Part shown: one piece after another, positions 14,301-25,100 of the stretch
Layout of the letters: every line of letters begins with the position of its first letter
How positions within the stretch are numbered: the stretch's first letter is position 1
NCBI RefSeq assembly: GCF_954871325.1
Contig: NC_088775.1
Span: 18,329,561 to 18,393,560, forward strand
Direction: 5' to 3'
Source: Gordionus sp. m RMFG-2023
Lineage: Eukaryota; Nematomorpha; Gordioida; Chordodea; Parachordodidae
Length of the DNA stretch: 64,000 nucleotides
The notes under the pieces: generated by a model
What the model was told of the DNA's origin: nothing
Databases searched by the model: none
Seen by the model: only the letters and a program-made list of their open reading frames with translations
Program-made: the position numbers and the translations under genes

Positions 14301-15513
14301 CATAATTGCACTTAAGCATATAAACAATAAATCTAAATAATGGTAAATTAAAATATGATTAATAAAAAAAATTGAAAATTATATCCCTATTTGACAGTAT
14401 ATCCTATAGTTAACCCAAGATTTGATGACAAACTTGCCTGAAACTTAGAGGATAAGTTCTGCACACATTGGAATGATCACCAAATCAAATCTTTAAAATT
14501 AAAACGGTGTACTAGAAATGAATTAATTTTAAAATATACCAGTCATATAATAGCATAATTAATTTAAACTGCTATTTAATGTAAATCAAAAGTTTATTTG
14601 AAATACTAATAGTTACTAAATTATAATATTCTTTCGGTTTGGGCTTAAATTTTTTATATCATTACTTTTGTTAAATAAATTAATATATTTTCTTACAATC
14701 AAAAAAATATTAAACTTTTCTACATTTAAATAAATTCGAGCTGAGCTAACAAATAAATTTTATTGGATCGGGCTTTTACAAATGGAATAATTCGTTCGGA
14801 ATTGGTCGGACAAATTTTTTTAAAAAAATTCTTGGAACATAATTTTAAAATTTCAAAATTGAGAATTTATTGCTTATCATGTATTGGTTACTTTGAAACG
14901 TAGATAGCGGAATTCAAATCATTATCATCAACCAACCAGGACTCGAACAATTTTGGACCCTTAAAAAAATTCGATATAAATTTGTTGTCTTCAATTCAAA
15001 ATTTTTCTTTCTATCTTTGTCATATCGAATTGGTGTTACAATGTAAAAGCCGTAAAAGTTTAAATGTTTCGATAACCTTACCCAATACAACCGAATACTA
15101 CTGTTCTCATATTCAACAAAATAAGGTGAATTATTATTTTTATGCTTGCACAATTTTTTTTAAAGTATAATATTAATAAGTGGAAATAAAAAAAGTATTT
15201 AGGCGTCTTAAGAACGATTTGTTTCATTATCAATCTAATTATATTTATTATCTCATTGATATTGTGCTAGGTCAACCTCAATTTATTTGTTCCTTATTCA
15301 TAAAACTTAACTTCCTTTTTCTAATCACCTTATTCCTAAATTTTAAATGTAAAATATATTTTGTACAATTGCCGGCCTGGCTCGTAAAAATATTTTAAAC
15401 AATATCCAGTTCCATCCAAGAACCTTTTCCCTGGTCTGGGGGCTGTACCACATTCTAATTGAATGATAGCTATATTTACATATCTTATTATAGATCAAGA
15501 CGATGTTGCCTAA
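2336..15513 (+). CDS. THOC5: THOC5-like gene (THO complex subunit), eight exons visible, N terminus not seen
   Basis: THOC5 is a subunit of the nuclear THO complex, which couples transcription to mRNA export. Exons: 2336-2446, 5958-6121, 6473-6723, 7344-7588, 10236-10361 (or from 10200), 11348-11487, 14940-15125, 15213-15270, then a short last exon from 15494. All have AG/GT borders and all phases join without a stop. Landmarks matching my memory of animal THOC5: VRALPTPLYSIY (ARHLPPPLYVLF in human), an acidic DESDS patch, LTLKITVACED followed by PNLNIVTASFNVKG, then YPYQWLQYV (HPYLWVQKL), SRFQSRIHLYK (TRVQSRLALHK), FSFYLCHIELVL and YLIDIVL (LLDVYL). The N-terminal coiled coil is missing and may lie left of the window. 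About 45 human residues after the SRFQSR exon have no counterpart, so an exon may be unseen. The last two exons are tentative. Introns carry several transposons. Confidence 0.75.
2551..2944. mobile_element. hAT-type MITE (TAGAGACCTTCATGGGCC ends)
   Basis: The left end TAGAGACCTTCATGGGCC is matched by the reverse complement of the right end (GGCCCATGAAGGTCTCTA). Flanks ATATAAAG and ATATAGAG agree at 7 of 8 bases, the 8-bp duplication expected of hAT elements. The 394-bp interior is AT-rich and non-coding. It lies in the first visible THOC5 intron. A similar end (CATGAAGGTCTCTG) occurs at 46205-46218. Confidence 0.8.
3088..3788. mobile_element. hAT-type MITE (GTATCGAT / GTGCACCGAT ends)
   Basis: The left end GGAATGTATCGAT and the reversed right end TGCACCGATACT are related imperfect inverted repeats, and both are followed inward by ATCGG/CGATATT-rich sequence. 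TCAAATA flanks both sides as a 7-bp match (8 bp allowing one change). The 701-bp interior shows no coding sequence. It lies in a THOC5 intron. Confidence 0.65.
4019..5465 (+). pseudogene. Decayed coding-like fragments inside a THOC5 intron, family unknown
   Basis: Several short open pieces with protein-like composition lie in order on the plus strand: a basic piece at 4035-4110 (RKQRKKRYLEKIKYLSEKKK), AKPYWSGPKLDDTAIHDAI at 4245-4325, KYRPISQSEVDNNL near 4770-4820, and NGICYWPQEDVAINILEKG then LSKNIIIFIPAMIKE at 5290-5415. They are separated by stops and lack a consistent set of splice sites. They could be an old transposon protein or a dead gene copy. I do not recognise the family. Confidence 0.35.
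5495..5760. mobile_element. Possible degenerate GC-patch MITE
   Basis: Short GC-rich blocks (GACCCGAAACCCAGCTTGGG, GGGCTGTCCAG, AACCCGGATATTTAACGGGC) stand out from the AT background, like the ends of the other hAT-type MITEs in this window. No terminal repeat or target duplication could be settled. Confidence 0.3.
7116..7307. mobile_element. hAT-type MITE, TAGTG..TTAA family, copy 1
   Basis: The element begins TAGTGCTGTTAAA and ends GAGCCGTTTAACACTA, an imperfect inverted pair. It is flanked on both sides by the identical 8 bp ACTACAAT. The 192-bp body shares internal blocks (TCGAGGCTTGCGTATTATTA) with the copy at 57717-57939. It lies in a THOC5 intron. Confidence 0.85.
7959..9213 (+). mobile_element. 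Internally decayed hAT element, CAGGGTTG family, copy 1
   Basis: Ends are CAGGGTTGGCAGGTCGGTC and, reversed, CAGGGTTGTGCATTTGACC. Both are followed by repeated GGTCAATTGACC and TTTGACCGGTCAAAT palindromes. The flanking 8 bp GAAAAATT is identical on both sides. The plus strand keeps traces of a hAT transposase, including a segment reading ADYLLDSQYKG near 8660, like the ALADLLDPRYKG region of that family, with stops in frame. Length is 1255 bp, too short for an autonomous hAT. It lies in the THOC5 intron between 7588 and 10236. Confidence 0.88.
9214..10199. other. AT-rich intron sequence, nothing recognised
   Basis: Remainder of a THOC5 intron. No repeat ends, open frames of note or RNA genes were seen. 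Confidence 0.5.
11488..14939. other. THOC5 intron with transposon debris
   Basis: This stretch holds a possible hAT C-terminal remnant (about 11980-12300), one end of the GGGCCGGG family at 12673 (TAGAGATCTGCA followed by CATTCGGGCTGGGCC), a run of 13 G near 12993, a GGGCCGTG patch near 13300 and GC patches near 13980 and 14750. About 45 THOC5 residues expected here were not found. Confidence 0.45.
11980..12300 (+). pseudogene. Possible hAT transposase C-terminal remnant
   Basis: One frame reads KPLELMKLVTCISATNIPTE followed by RIIPIFGLTLPKN, resembling the hAT dimerisation motif (short helix, then IPATS-PSER-FS-G). Upstream frames read NTQTSSSYIAKAFIDKLNG. The pieces are in different frames with stops. 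A decayed hAT is the simplest reading. Confidence 0.3.
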
Positions 15514-15922
15514 CTTAATCGAATATGATATTACCGAATTAAACTCCCATAGCATGCAATACAACTTAACATTTAATTTTAACCACCAGCATTTGCTTCA
15601 GGATATATGCGACAGTGATAATGAAAATTCTTTATTAAATACCAATTTTACAGATTCAACATTAAATAATAAATTCAAGATATTAGAAAATAAAATGAAT
15701 AACTTATGCCCAAGATCAATTTCACATGGCGAGGAAAAGCCCAGTGATGCCTGTATATTAGCTATAAAAATGGCAGAACTAATAAAAGGATTTAATCACA
15801 TTGTTAATGCAGAATCAAACGTTGACAAATTTCTATATCCAAATAAAAAATATATAAATGAAATTAATGATCCTTATATAAAATTGGATATAATGGATCT
15901 ATTTATATGTAATGCTAAGTGA
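15494..15922 (+). CDS. Open frame of 139 codons overlapping the THOC5 stop; unknown protein or alternative THOC5 end
   Basis: The exon-like region follows a TTATTATAG acceptor at 15493. Read in one frame it gives the short THOC5 end DQDDVA and stop; read one base along it is open from 15494 and has an ATG at 15503, running 139 codons to 15922. The protein is rich in Asn, Asp, Glu and Lys, with a central run ISHGEEKPSDACILAIKMAE. A frame this long is unlikely by chance at this base composition, so I think it is coding. It may be an alternative THOC5 terminal exon (using a GTGCTAG donor at 15264) or a separate small gene. No family is recognised. A poly(A) signal follows at 16067. Confidence 0.55.
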   Translation: MKTMLPNLIEYDITELNSHSMQYNLTFNFNHQHLLQDICDSDNENSLLNTNFTDSTLNNKFKILENKMNNLCPRSISHGEEKPSDACILAIKMAELIKGFNHIVNAESNVDKFLYPNKKYINEINDPYIKLDIMDLFICNAK

Positions 15923-16066
15923 CTCTAACGACTTTGAAATTCGAAAAGAAAACAATTAGAATCAGATATGCATATCAAAAAGCAACTATATTTGATAAAA
16001 TTAATATGTTTATATAACTTCAATTGAATATACTTATAACTTTAATTAATATAAATTTATTAATGC

Positions 16067-16072
16067 AATAAA
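16067..16072 (+). promoter_or_regulatory. Poly(A) signal AATAAA for the plus-strand transcript
   Basis: AATAAA lies 145 bp after the stop at 15922 and only 20 bp from the opposing signal of Y14, so the two transcripts probably overlap or abut at their 3' ends. Confidence 0.55.
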
Positions 16073-16091
16073 GTTGTGATCACAAGAGTTA

Positions 16092-16097
16092 TTTATT
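16092..16097 (-). promoter_or_regulatory. Poly(A) signal AATAAA for Y14
   Basis: On the minus strand AATAAA occurs 58 bp beyond the Y14 stop (codon ending at 16155), a normal distance for a short 3' UTR. Confidence 0.55.
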
Positions 16098-16154
16098 ATT
16101 TTAGCAAAACATATACAAATATATATAATATTTACAGTTCTTTCTAATATTTTT

Positions 16155-19100
16155 TTATGATTCTTTGTATCTGTCGGATCTTAAAAAAATAATAAGAAAT
16201 ATAATCAATATGAAAAATTGTTAATATATTCATTACACAATAAATAAGTTAATTTAGCATAATAATAAATCAACATATAATTGTTTTAACTTAAGAGTTT
16301 ACCTTCTTTTAGAGGATCGTAGAGGGGCCTTAACAAATGCCCATGAAACTTTTATACTTAAACCGAGCATGTCCGTGTTATTCATTTTTTGCAAAGCAGA
16401 ATTTGCCTCATCAAAAGTTTCATATTCGACTAAGGCATAACCCTATTTTGAAAAAATAATTATTAAATGCATTTTTATCACGAGAAAAATTTAAATATTT
16501 TTGTAATAATAATAATCAAAACAATATTGAATATTTCAATAAATAATATTTCTGAGGGGTGGGAGGCTGTTATTTGGATTTTTCCGTTCATATATTTTAT
16601 TGAAAAAATTTAGACCCATTTTTGCAAGTTTTCAGCAATTGCGATTATCATTCTTTATAGAATCTTATATAAAATGATTAATCATAATTTCAACAGTTTC
16701 CCGGGAATCCAAACAGTAAAGAATATCTGTTCAGATTCATAAAAAATGATAATATCGGTTCGGTTTGTACATTTAAAAACTGGTTCAAACCTTTTCTCAT
16801 ATTTAGAATTATGAAAAGAAAAAACATTTTAAAATTTTATCACTATTCTCTAAAATATAATTAATGTTTTTAAGATTATTTTCTGTCAAATTATATGAAG
16901 AAGAATAAATTTTATGACTTAAAACACTTCTATATGGTAACTTGAGTAGCTGGCCCCGTCAAATAGAAATCAAATTACAGCATTTTTTTAGGGTATTCTG
17001 GTTATAAATGTGTATATTTCAAAATTGGCACAAGATTACCAGATATTTTTAATACATACCTACCTTGCAATGTTAGTAACACTTAAATATGTTATCAAAT
17101 ACAAATATTTTAAGGAGCTGGTATTGGCAAATAAAATCAGCCTATATTTTGGATCGAAAATTTTAAACTGTGATGTTATATCAATATTCCATGATGTTGA
17201 TGCACAAAAAATAGCCAATCTTGTGCCAATTCTGTACATATTTATTAGCTCATTTTAATGGATCTAGGATCACAACACAGAAAATAATTCTCCAAAAAAA
17301 ATTGCCTGTTTTTTAGATCCTATATAATATTAAATTATTTTTAGAAAATTAACAAAATAAGAAAAAAAAATTTCAAATAAATAAAATTACAAAATTATGA
17401 ATAATAACTAGGATTAATATCAAACCTAACCAATATAATATTATGACTTAATCCCTAATACAAGTTTGGTAAAAATTAAACAAAACAATATTTATAAAAT
17501 AAATGAATTAGATCCTTAGTCTGTGATATTAAGCAAAATATTATTATTATAAGCTAAGGTAATGATAATGGCCAGCCCAGATTTTTTATTCTGGCCCGAA
17601 TTTATAAATAAATATCATTTTTTGATACGGATCTGCACTATTTTAATTAAATCCTAATGTTTTTTAGATTCAAATTTCCTCGAAGATTTGAGGTTTTAAA
17701 AATTAAACGAAAGTTAAATAAATCTAGCTCACCTTTACATATTTTCATCAACTTTTAGATATTTATTGAAAATCAAATTAAACAAATTATTAATTATTTC
17801 CATGAAGTTTTTAGAAATATATTAATAATTTAAATATCGGTTGGAGATAAGAGGCTTGTATAATTTTATTATATATAATATATGAAGTATTTTTTGATAA
17901 TTTTTAGAATATAAGATATATTTTGTGCTATGTCACAAATTTGACATTTGTATTAGTTGGCAAAAATAATAGAATGACTTTTACACTCTTAAATAACGCC
18001 CTTTTTTGTTTTTAAGCTAAGGATGGACTATTAAATGATATAATTTTATATATAATTCAATCGTGAAATAGGAAATTTGCAATTCCTGAAATGGATGTTT
18101 TTTGATTAAAATAGTCAGAATTTTTCATTACTTTTTGCAGTATTTAATTTAATTGGGCAGTAAAAAATATAATCTATCAAGTTTTATATTGATTTTGTAT
18201 TCAGCCAGTTAAATTCCAGAAATCGTAACGTTGAATACATTCCATATTTCAGATGTAAACAATGGCTCTACTTGCCTTTGCTAGTTTCATTTATTTCTTA
18301 ACTCTCCATTCACATAATTTTTATTAAAATATAACAATAATTCTGTTTTTATCCGATACAATCGTCTTTAAATACTCCATCCCTTGAACATCATGTACAG
18401 GCAGGAATGCTTATCCATTGATCATTGTTGAAAATAAATATTTTTTGCAGCTATATGTAATTAGGATACACCATAAAACGCTGTTTGATACAGGAACATA
18501 TTTTTTGTTATAAATAAAAACGTATACAACATATGAAGAAATTTTTCGGTTCGGTTCGAATTTCTAAAAACCGGTTTGAACAGTTTTATATTCAAACCTA
18601 CATTCGAATTATGTATAGGGAAGAATATTTCTTTTATTTCATCATTAAAATAAAAAACACATAAAACCTCATTTTTATTAATTGCACATTATAAAATAAT
18701 ATTTAATTTATAAATATAACAAATAAATATCAATGATTAATTTTAATATGAATAATTACTTAAAATATTTTTATTAAGCTGCACAATTAATACATTTTCA
18801 AGATTTGTCTCACTCAAATTACAAATATAAAGGGATAGTATAAATTTAATCGTTGAAAAACATCTTTCCACACTAACCTGGGTAGCTGGCACTGCCAGTA
18901 TGATATCAAATAATTTATATAATTCTGGGTAACAATTGCTCTGATTTCTCCAATAATTTAAAATATTCATATTTTTATTTAATCTAGGTTCTTTAGAAAA
19001 ATTAATTAAAATATTTATAATATTCTCTTATGATTTTTGTAATAGATTTTGATTGTTAGCATCTTTTTCTTTAAGAAGACTTTCTACTAAGTCCTCTTCA

Positions 19101-22100
19101 GATGATGATACATTAACTGGTGTTGATTCACTTTCGCTAGTATCCTCCACTCTTATAACAGAGTTTAATTCTATGTTTTGCCATATTTTAATAATAATAG
19201 CTTAAGTTTTTTCTTCTTCAGTCAAAAGCACTTGATATCTATATAATAAAAATTAAAAATATCATTAAAAAATTTTTATTATTTTTTATGAATAGATGGG
19301 AGAAAATATAAAGTAAAATAGATTTGTTTTTTAAATTTATATAACATATAATATAATATCTTTAAAATATACCTTAAATCTAGATATAGTAGGCATGACA
19401 AAAAGGCATTGTTGTTAAAAGTTTTTTTTCTCTAAAATTCATGGCATCTATTATTGAACCAGCAAAGGGTGAAGTAAATAGAAATGTCTAATTTAGCTTT
19501 TAGCCATATGCCATAAAAATCCCCTAAAGTAAGCTGCTCAAGTTGTAAGTTTTTGGTCGCTATCTTAATTGGTTTTAGAATATTTATCAACCCTATAATT
19601 GCTCCCCATTCCAAAGCTGTTAAATAAAGTTGGCTGTATGATACTGATAATTCCTCACATATATCTTTTAATTCATTCAATCTCTCTAGCATGTCATAGG
19701 TTGATAACCATATATGACAATCCAATATAGGTCTTTTTAAATTTAATTTTTTTAGTATAATTGATATCGATTTTGTCCTTAGCTTCTTGCAGGCAGTACG
19801 AGCTTTAATAATAATATTAGAAACTGAGCAACTTTTTAATGCATGATCTACCACAAGTAGTTAAGTATGAAAAGCACATCTTATATTTATAATATTATAT
19901 TGAGAATCATTAAGATTGCTTGTTAATTTATCAGGTGCATTTATGAAACTAGTAGAAACATCATTATTCTTATGTTAATGAAGTATATATATATATTACA
20001 TTTTATATAATATAAAATATAATTAAACAATTAAGAAGAAATTTTTAGTGCCTTCTCCTTACTAGTCTTATCTGGATTAATAAGGGTTTGTCAACTTACT
20101 TGCCAAAAATACCCTTCACGATAATAGTTTATATATATATATACTTATTGCATTCAATATGAACAAATATTTGAAATAAGTGTGAATATACTTTTTTTAA
20201 ATTATATTAATTTCCTTATTATTATAATTTATGTGCTCACTAAAAAATTTAATCCTGCTAGATGAGGGTTTTGTATATTGTTATCATGTAAACAGATTTT
20301 GGATTTGGACTTATTAAGAATGAGCCTATTAAAATTGGCTTCAAGAAATTGAAAACCAATAATTTTAGGAAAGCATCTTATATTGTTCCATCATCAAGAT
20401 ACCTTAAATTTAAAACCAAGGTAAAATAAACGAGAACGCGCCCCCCTGAAGGATTCTTTAGTCAGAATCTATGACATGTGGGCTGAATAAAGGAGTTTTA
20501 ATGTTACAGTATGTCTCTAGGAATTTTGAGTAAACAGGAAATTTGGGATAAAAACAATTTATGAAATTTGTTATTGAAATCATTTTTAAAGTCTACTTTA
20601 TAATAGCCATGTCAGGAGGAGTATTTTGGATATAATACAAATGGCATGTGAAGCTATTTTGCCTTATCCCTTAACACCAAATCCTAATTTATACGTATAC
20701 TTAATAAGTTAAGCCCTGGGTATTCTGTGGCAATTATTATTGCTAATAATCTTCTAAATAGCCCATTGCAATGGGGTAGATACCACCAGTGTTTGTGAGA
20801 TATCAGGTTTGCCCTATAATTGATTCGAATCTATGATGGCAGGTCTTTTTTAAAAGAGTGGGAATCGCACCAAACCCAGAGAAGAAAACCCGGGTTTTTG
20901 AAAGAAAATCTGAACCCGAACCCCGTTTATAAAATTTTCAAAACCCCGAACCGAACCCGGTTTTATTTGAACCAAGGTTCAGCCGTGTTCAATGATATTT
21001 GTATAATTGTAAATGCAAATATTAATAATTTAATTGAGATTTATAATATTTTCAAATTTCCAATAAAGTGAAGTGTTAATAAATTTTAAACAATTTAATT
21101 CATTTACGCCATTTTTAAAATTTTTTCTCAAAGATTTCTATTGGAATGTTAATAAATTTTTAACAATTAAATTCATTTATGCCTATTTTTAATTTTTACC
21201 TTATTTTCAAGGATTATTAATTGAGGAAAATGAAAGTGAACAAGTCAAAGTAAAAATTATAATATTGGATATTGTTAATTTTAAGAATTCTCAAAATCTA
21301 ACTTAAAAATTGTTAAACAAAGATGTAAGGCAATTTGTAAACTTTTGTATTTTATGATTCTGATGAATGTAGATTTTATACGAAGTGGAAGGGCAAAAAC
21401 CATAGTCTGGATGTTGAAAATTTGTTAAAAGAATTGTTAAATAATAACTCACAAATCATATTTTTTTTTATTCCATATTCTTTAGAAATCTTGGAAGAAT
21501 GAATATGGATAATCTATTCCTCTCATTTGACTATTCTGATTCATCCATCGTCAAACGAAAGTAAAATTTATTATTTATCCATAAGGCAAAAATTCTGATT
21601 CCCTGTCATTCTTGATGGGTTATCAGCTAGTATTTTATATTCTAAAAATTATCAGAAATAGGCCTATATATAGCATGACAAAATAATACTAATAGAAAAA
21701 TTGGCCAACTATTTTTGAAGGCAATTGTAAAAAGCCTCTTATCTCCAAGTGATATTTATTAATATATTTCTAAAAACTTCATGAAAATGATCAATAAGAG
21801 TAATAATAAATATTTTTTTATAATAAAAATTTGACTTTCATAAATCCTGACCAAAATAAAAAAATCTGGGCTGGCCATTATAATAATAATATTTTGCTTA
21901 ATATTACAGAGACTAGGTTTCCAATTCATTTATTTTATAAATATTGTTTTGTTTAATTTTTACCAATCCTGGGTTGGGGATAAGGCCATATCATTATACA
22001 TTATATTGGTTAGGGCTAATTATAAAAATTTGGTTAGGTTTAATATATAATATTGTTTGACAATTTTATTTGGGAAAATTTTATAGGAATTTTTTTTTGT

Positions 22101-25100
22101 TGATTTTCTCAAAAATTTTAAATATTTTATTGAGAATTTTTTTATTTTGTTTATTTCCTAAAAAAAATTTAATATTTTATAGGATCTAGAATTATTTTCC
22201 AAGGGGATTTTTATTCCTGGGTAGTAATCTTCTGAGGAATTATTTGGATTTGTGTATTAGAGTCTAAAATAGTGAAAAGAAAATATGTGGATCAACTGAG
22301 AGAAGCTCACATGCAGGTAAAAAAATACTAGTTGTAGTTATTGAATATCTAGATTACATAGAAGGAAAGGTTATAAGTAGGTTGTAACTATCTTATTCTT
22401 ACTATACATATCAATTGAAAAATGAAATGTTGATGTTTTATATATTTACTTTGCTGATTAAGGGATAATGTCAGAGTAAACTTCTTTTATATATTTAGAA
22501 GTTATTACTCCTTTTTAAATTAACTAAATTCAAAAATATTTTTATTTTCCTGATGAGTCTTTTACATAATTAGAAGTTAGAACTCTATTTTTAAATAAGC
22601 TAAATTCAAAAGGAAATATTTTAAAAAATATTTTTATTTTCCTGGGAGTAAAAAAATAACAGCAGTACCATCTTTCTACTAGAATTGTTAAAGTAGTTCG
22701 TACAAGTAGTGCACTATCTTTTTTAGTAGCTATAGCTAATAGCGTGATACTTTTTTTTCCAATTATTCATTTTTTTAGCGTGCTCCTTTTTTTGAATGTA
22801 TTAAATAAAATGAATGTAACATAAACATTAAAATTTAAATATAATATCATAATTAATTATAATTTTTATAATTTATATTTAATTTTGAAATTTATAATTT
22901 CAATTTGTATTATAAACCTAAATCATCTGGAGTAAATTATTTAAAATGTCATAGCAAATGAATATCCAAATGGATGTAAGTGAGTCAGACAATTATGATA
23001 TTAATGAAATGGAAGGTACCCTGGAAGAAAATGTTCTTGATAACAATAATATAAATTTTTTATTTCCAAATGAAAAATATTTTCAAATTAGTAAAAACAA
23101 AAGGTAGCTACAAATTTATTTGTTCAAACTGTAAAAAATTATAATCTCAAATAGATCTACAGATATAACCTCAAAGATCCCCTAAAGGTAATTGTCATTT
23201 CAATTTCTAATATTATTATTATTTTGTAATAAAGTTCATGCCAACAAAAGAGATAGAAAACATCTTAATAATTTGGTACATGGGATGCTACATCCAAAAA
23301 AACCAATTCAATTCCAGCTAAATTGTTTAATAATATTGCATATGCCAATATTTCTCAGAAACTGGCTAATAAAGTTATAGTCGATTTTATAATTGATACA
23401 GTTGACCCAATGTCATTGGTTGATAATCCATTTTAAAATAATAATTAAAACTCTATCCCATGGTACAACAAATTTTTGTTGCCAGACACTACAGATTGAG
23501 ATAGCAGATAGAGATGCCCTCGTTAAGAACGACTTCCGATAATTTTTTTGAAAAAAGGATACTAATATAGACGCGTTTTTTAAATTTAAAAATACAAATG
23601 AGTATTTTTGATAATTAAAATTAAAATATGTAGATAAAATTAAATACTGACTTGTCCTCAAATGCTAGTGTTGAGATCATTTCATATGGTGAAACTATAC
23701 TTTCTGATCGTCGCTCTAAACTTGGGGATGATATTATAGAAATGACTTTATTATTAAAATGCAACAAAATAGTTATTTTCATTATATAAATTTTTTATAA
23801 TCTAAACTAACTATATTTACATTTTTATAAATGTTGATTTTTAAATATTATAAACTATGCAATTACATTATAAGCAAATAAAAAAACAAATTTATTTCAA
23901 ATTTTTTTATATTAAAAGTAGCCTATTTGATCGGTGGTGATAGTGCGCTACTGGTAAAAGTTAGGGTTTAACAACTGTTTTCTACTATACCCTGTCTGAG
24001 GTCTTAGAAATTTTTTATAATACCAATATCTGTTTACTAGTGTCCTAGTTTTATATTAATATTTGTTTAATTATGAAAATGTTTTTTTGTAAAAATGTCA
24101 ATCAGGAATTTAAAAAAAACGGATTGATTTATAAAAATGAAGATAAAATTTAAAAAAAAAATTAATTTTTACTGGACTTTTATTTAGAACAATATGATTA
24201 ACTTTTGCAAAAGTTTGACTTTATATGTTTTTAATAAATAATAAAGATAGAATTATGGCTTATATCTTGTTTTATAGATAAAATCAGTTAAAGGTTTTTT
24301 TAAGTTAGTAAATAATCATTGGTTCTAAAATTTTTACATAATTAACTATCCTCTTTATAAACTAGGTAAAAAAATTAAATAGAATCATTTCTGAAATTAA
24401 ACACTTTTAACTCATCTCAAACATTAATGGCAACATTTTTATATTAAATAATTGACATATCAAGCCAATCTTCTAGTTTGACCGTTGTGTAACTCATTGG
24501 CTCACCTAAAGTCAGGGTCGTTTTACTAGGTTCATGCTCAACCAAATTTGTGGCTAAGTTGATATCTGAGAAAATTTAACAACTCTGCACCATTTATACC
24601 AAATATTTGTTAACTCCAAAGGCAACAAACCACTTTTTATCTAAAGCAATGCAGAACATTCCTGGGAGATACAGTGCAATGACACCATAAGACAGACTTT
24701 GAAATCCACCAGTATTCACTCAACCACTAAGTGGACTTTGTTCAGATAGGAATGTCCAGATTGATCCTTTGAAAGAAAGGTAAATTTTGACCCTGAAGGG
24801 TTTCCTGCATTGATCCTCTTGAACCACCCAATGCAAATTAGAGATATATAAATCCCAGATTTTGGGATGGATCAGAAAATTTAAAAAAAATTATAGCAAG
24901 CCAGGAGTGGCAATTTGCACATAAAATTTTTGGGCCAATACAGACAATTTGTGGACAAAAAAATTTCAGGCTAGACAATTTTTAGATAAAACATCAGGCA
25001 GGAATAATGGGTCAGCTTGGGCATTTAAATTCAATATATTTCTTTGAATCTCAAGTTAGTATCAGTTTGATTAATGCAATTTGATACTAAATAAAATATG

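Larger units (their letters stand above)
17280..22205. repeat. 4.9-kb structure bounded by long inverted repeats (about 480-580 bp arms)
   Basis: The left arm (17280-17860) and right arm (21728-22205) are reverse complements with small indels. Shared blocks in inverted order include AATCTGGGCTGGCCATTAT, TTCATTTATTTTATAAATAT, TATTGGTTAGG and AGCCTCTTATCTCCAA. The interior contains a decayed hAT transposase (18743-19854) and a GAACCGAACCC-rich patch (20880-20980). It could be a fold-back or long-TIR DNA transposon, or an inverted duplication around a nested hAT. The whole sits in Y14 intron 4. Confidence 0.7.

Noticed and set aside
14914-15153. 79-codon minus-strand frame
   Set aside because: The plus strand of the same region reads as a THOC5 exon with correct phase and borders.
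15181-15212. Earlier start for the penultimate THOC5 exon (VEIKKVFRRLK)
   Set aside because: It fits the family well in length, but its phase does not match the previous exon's donor; the start at 15213 is in phase. Left open as an alternative.
18540-18580. tRNA-like GGTTCGAAT motif
   Set aside because: It is part of a repeated CGGTTCGG block and no cloverleaf can be formed around it.
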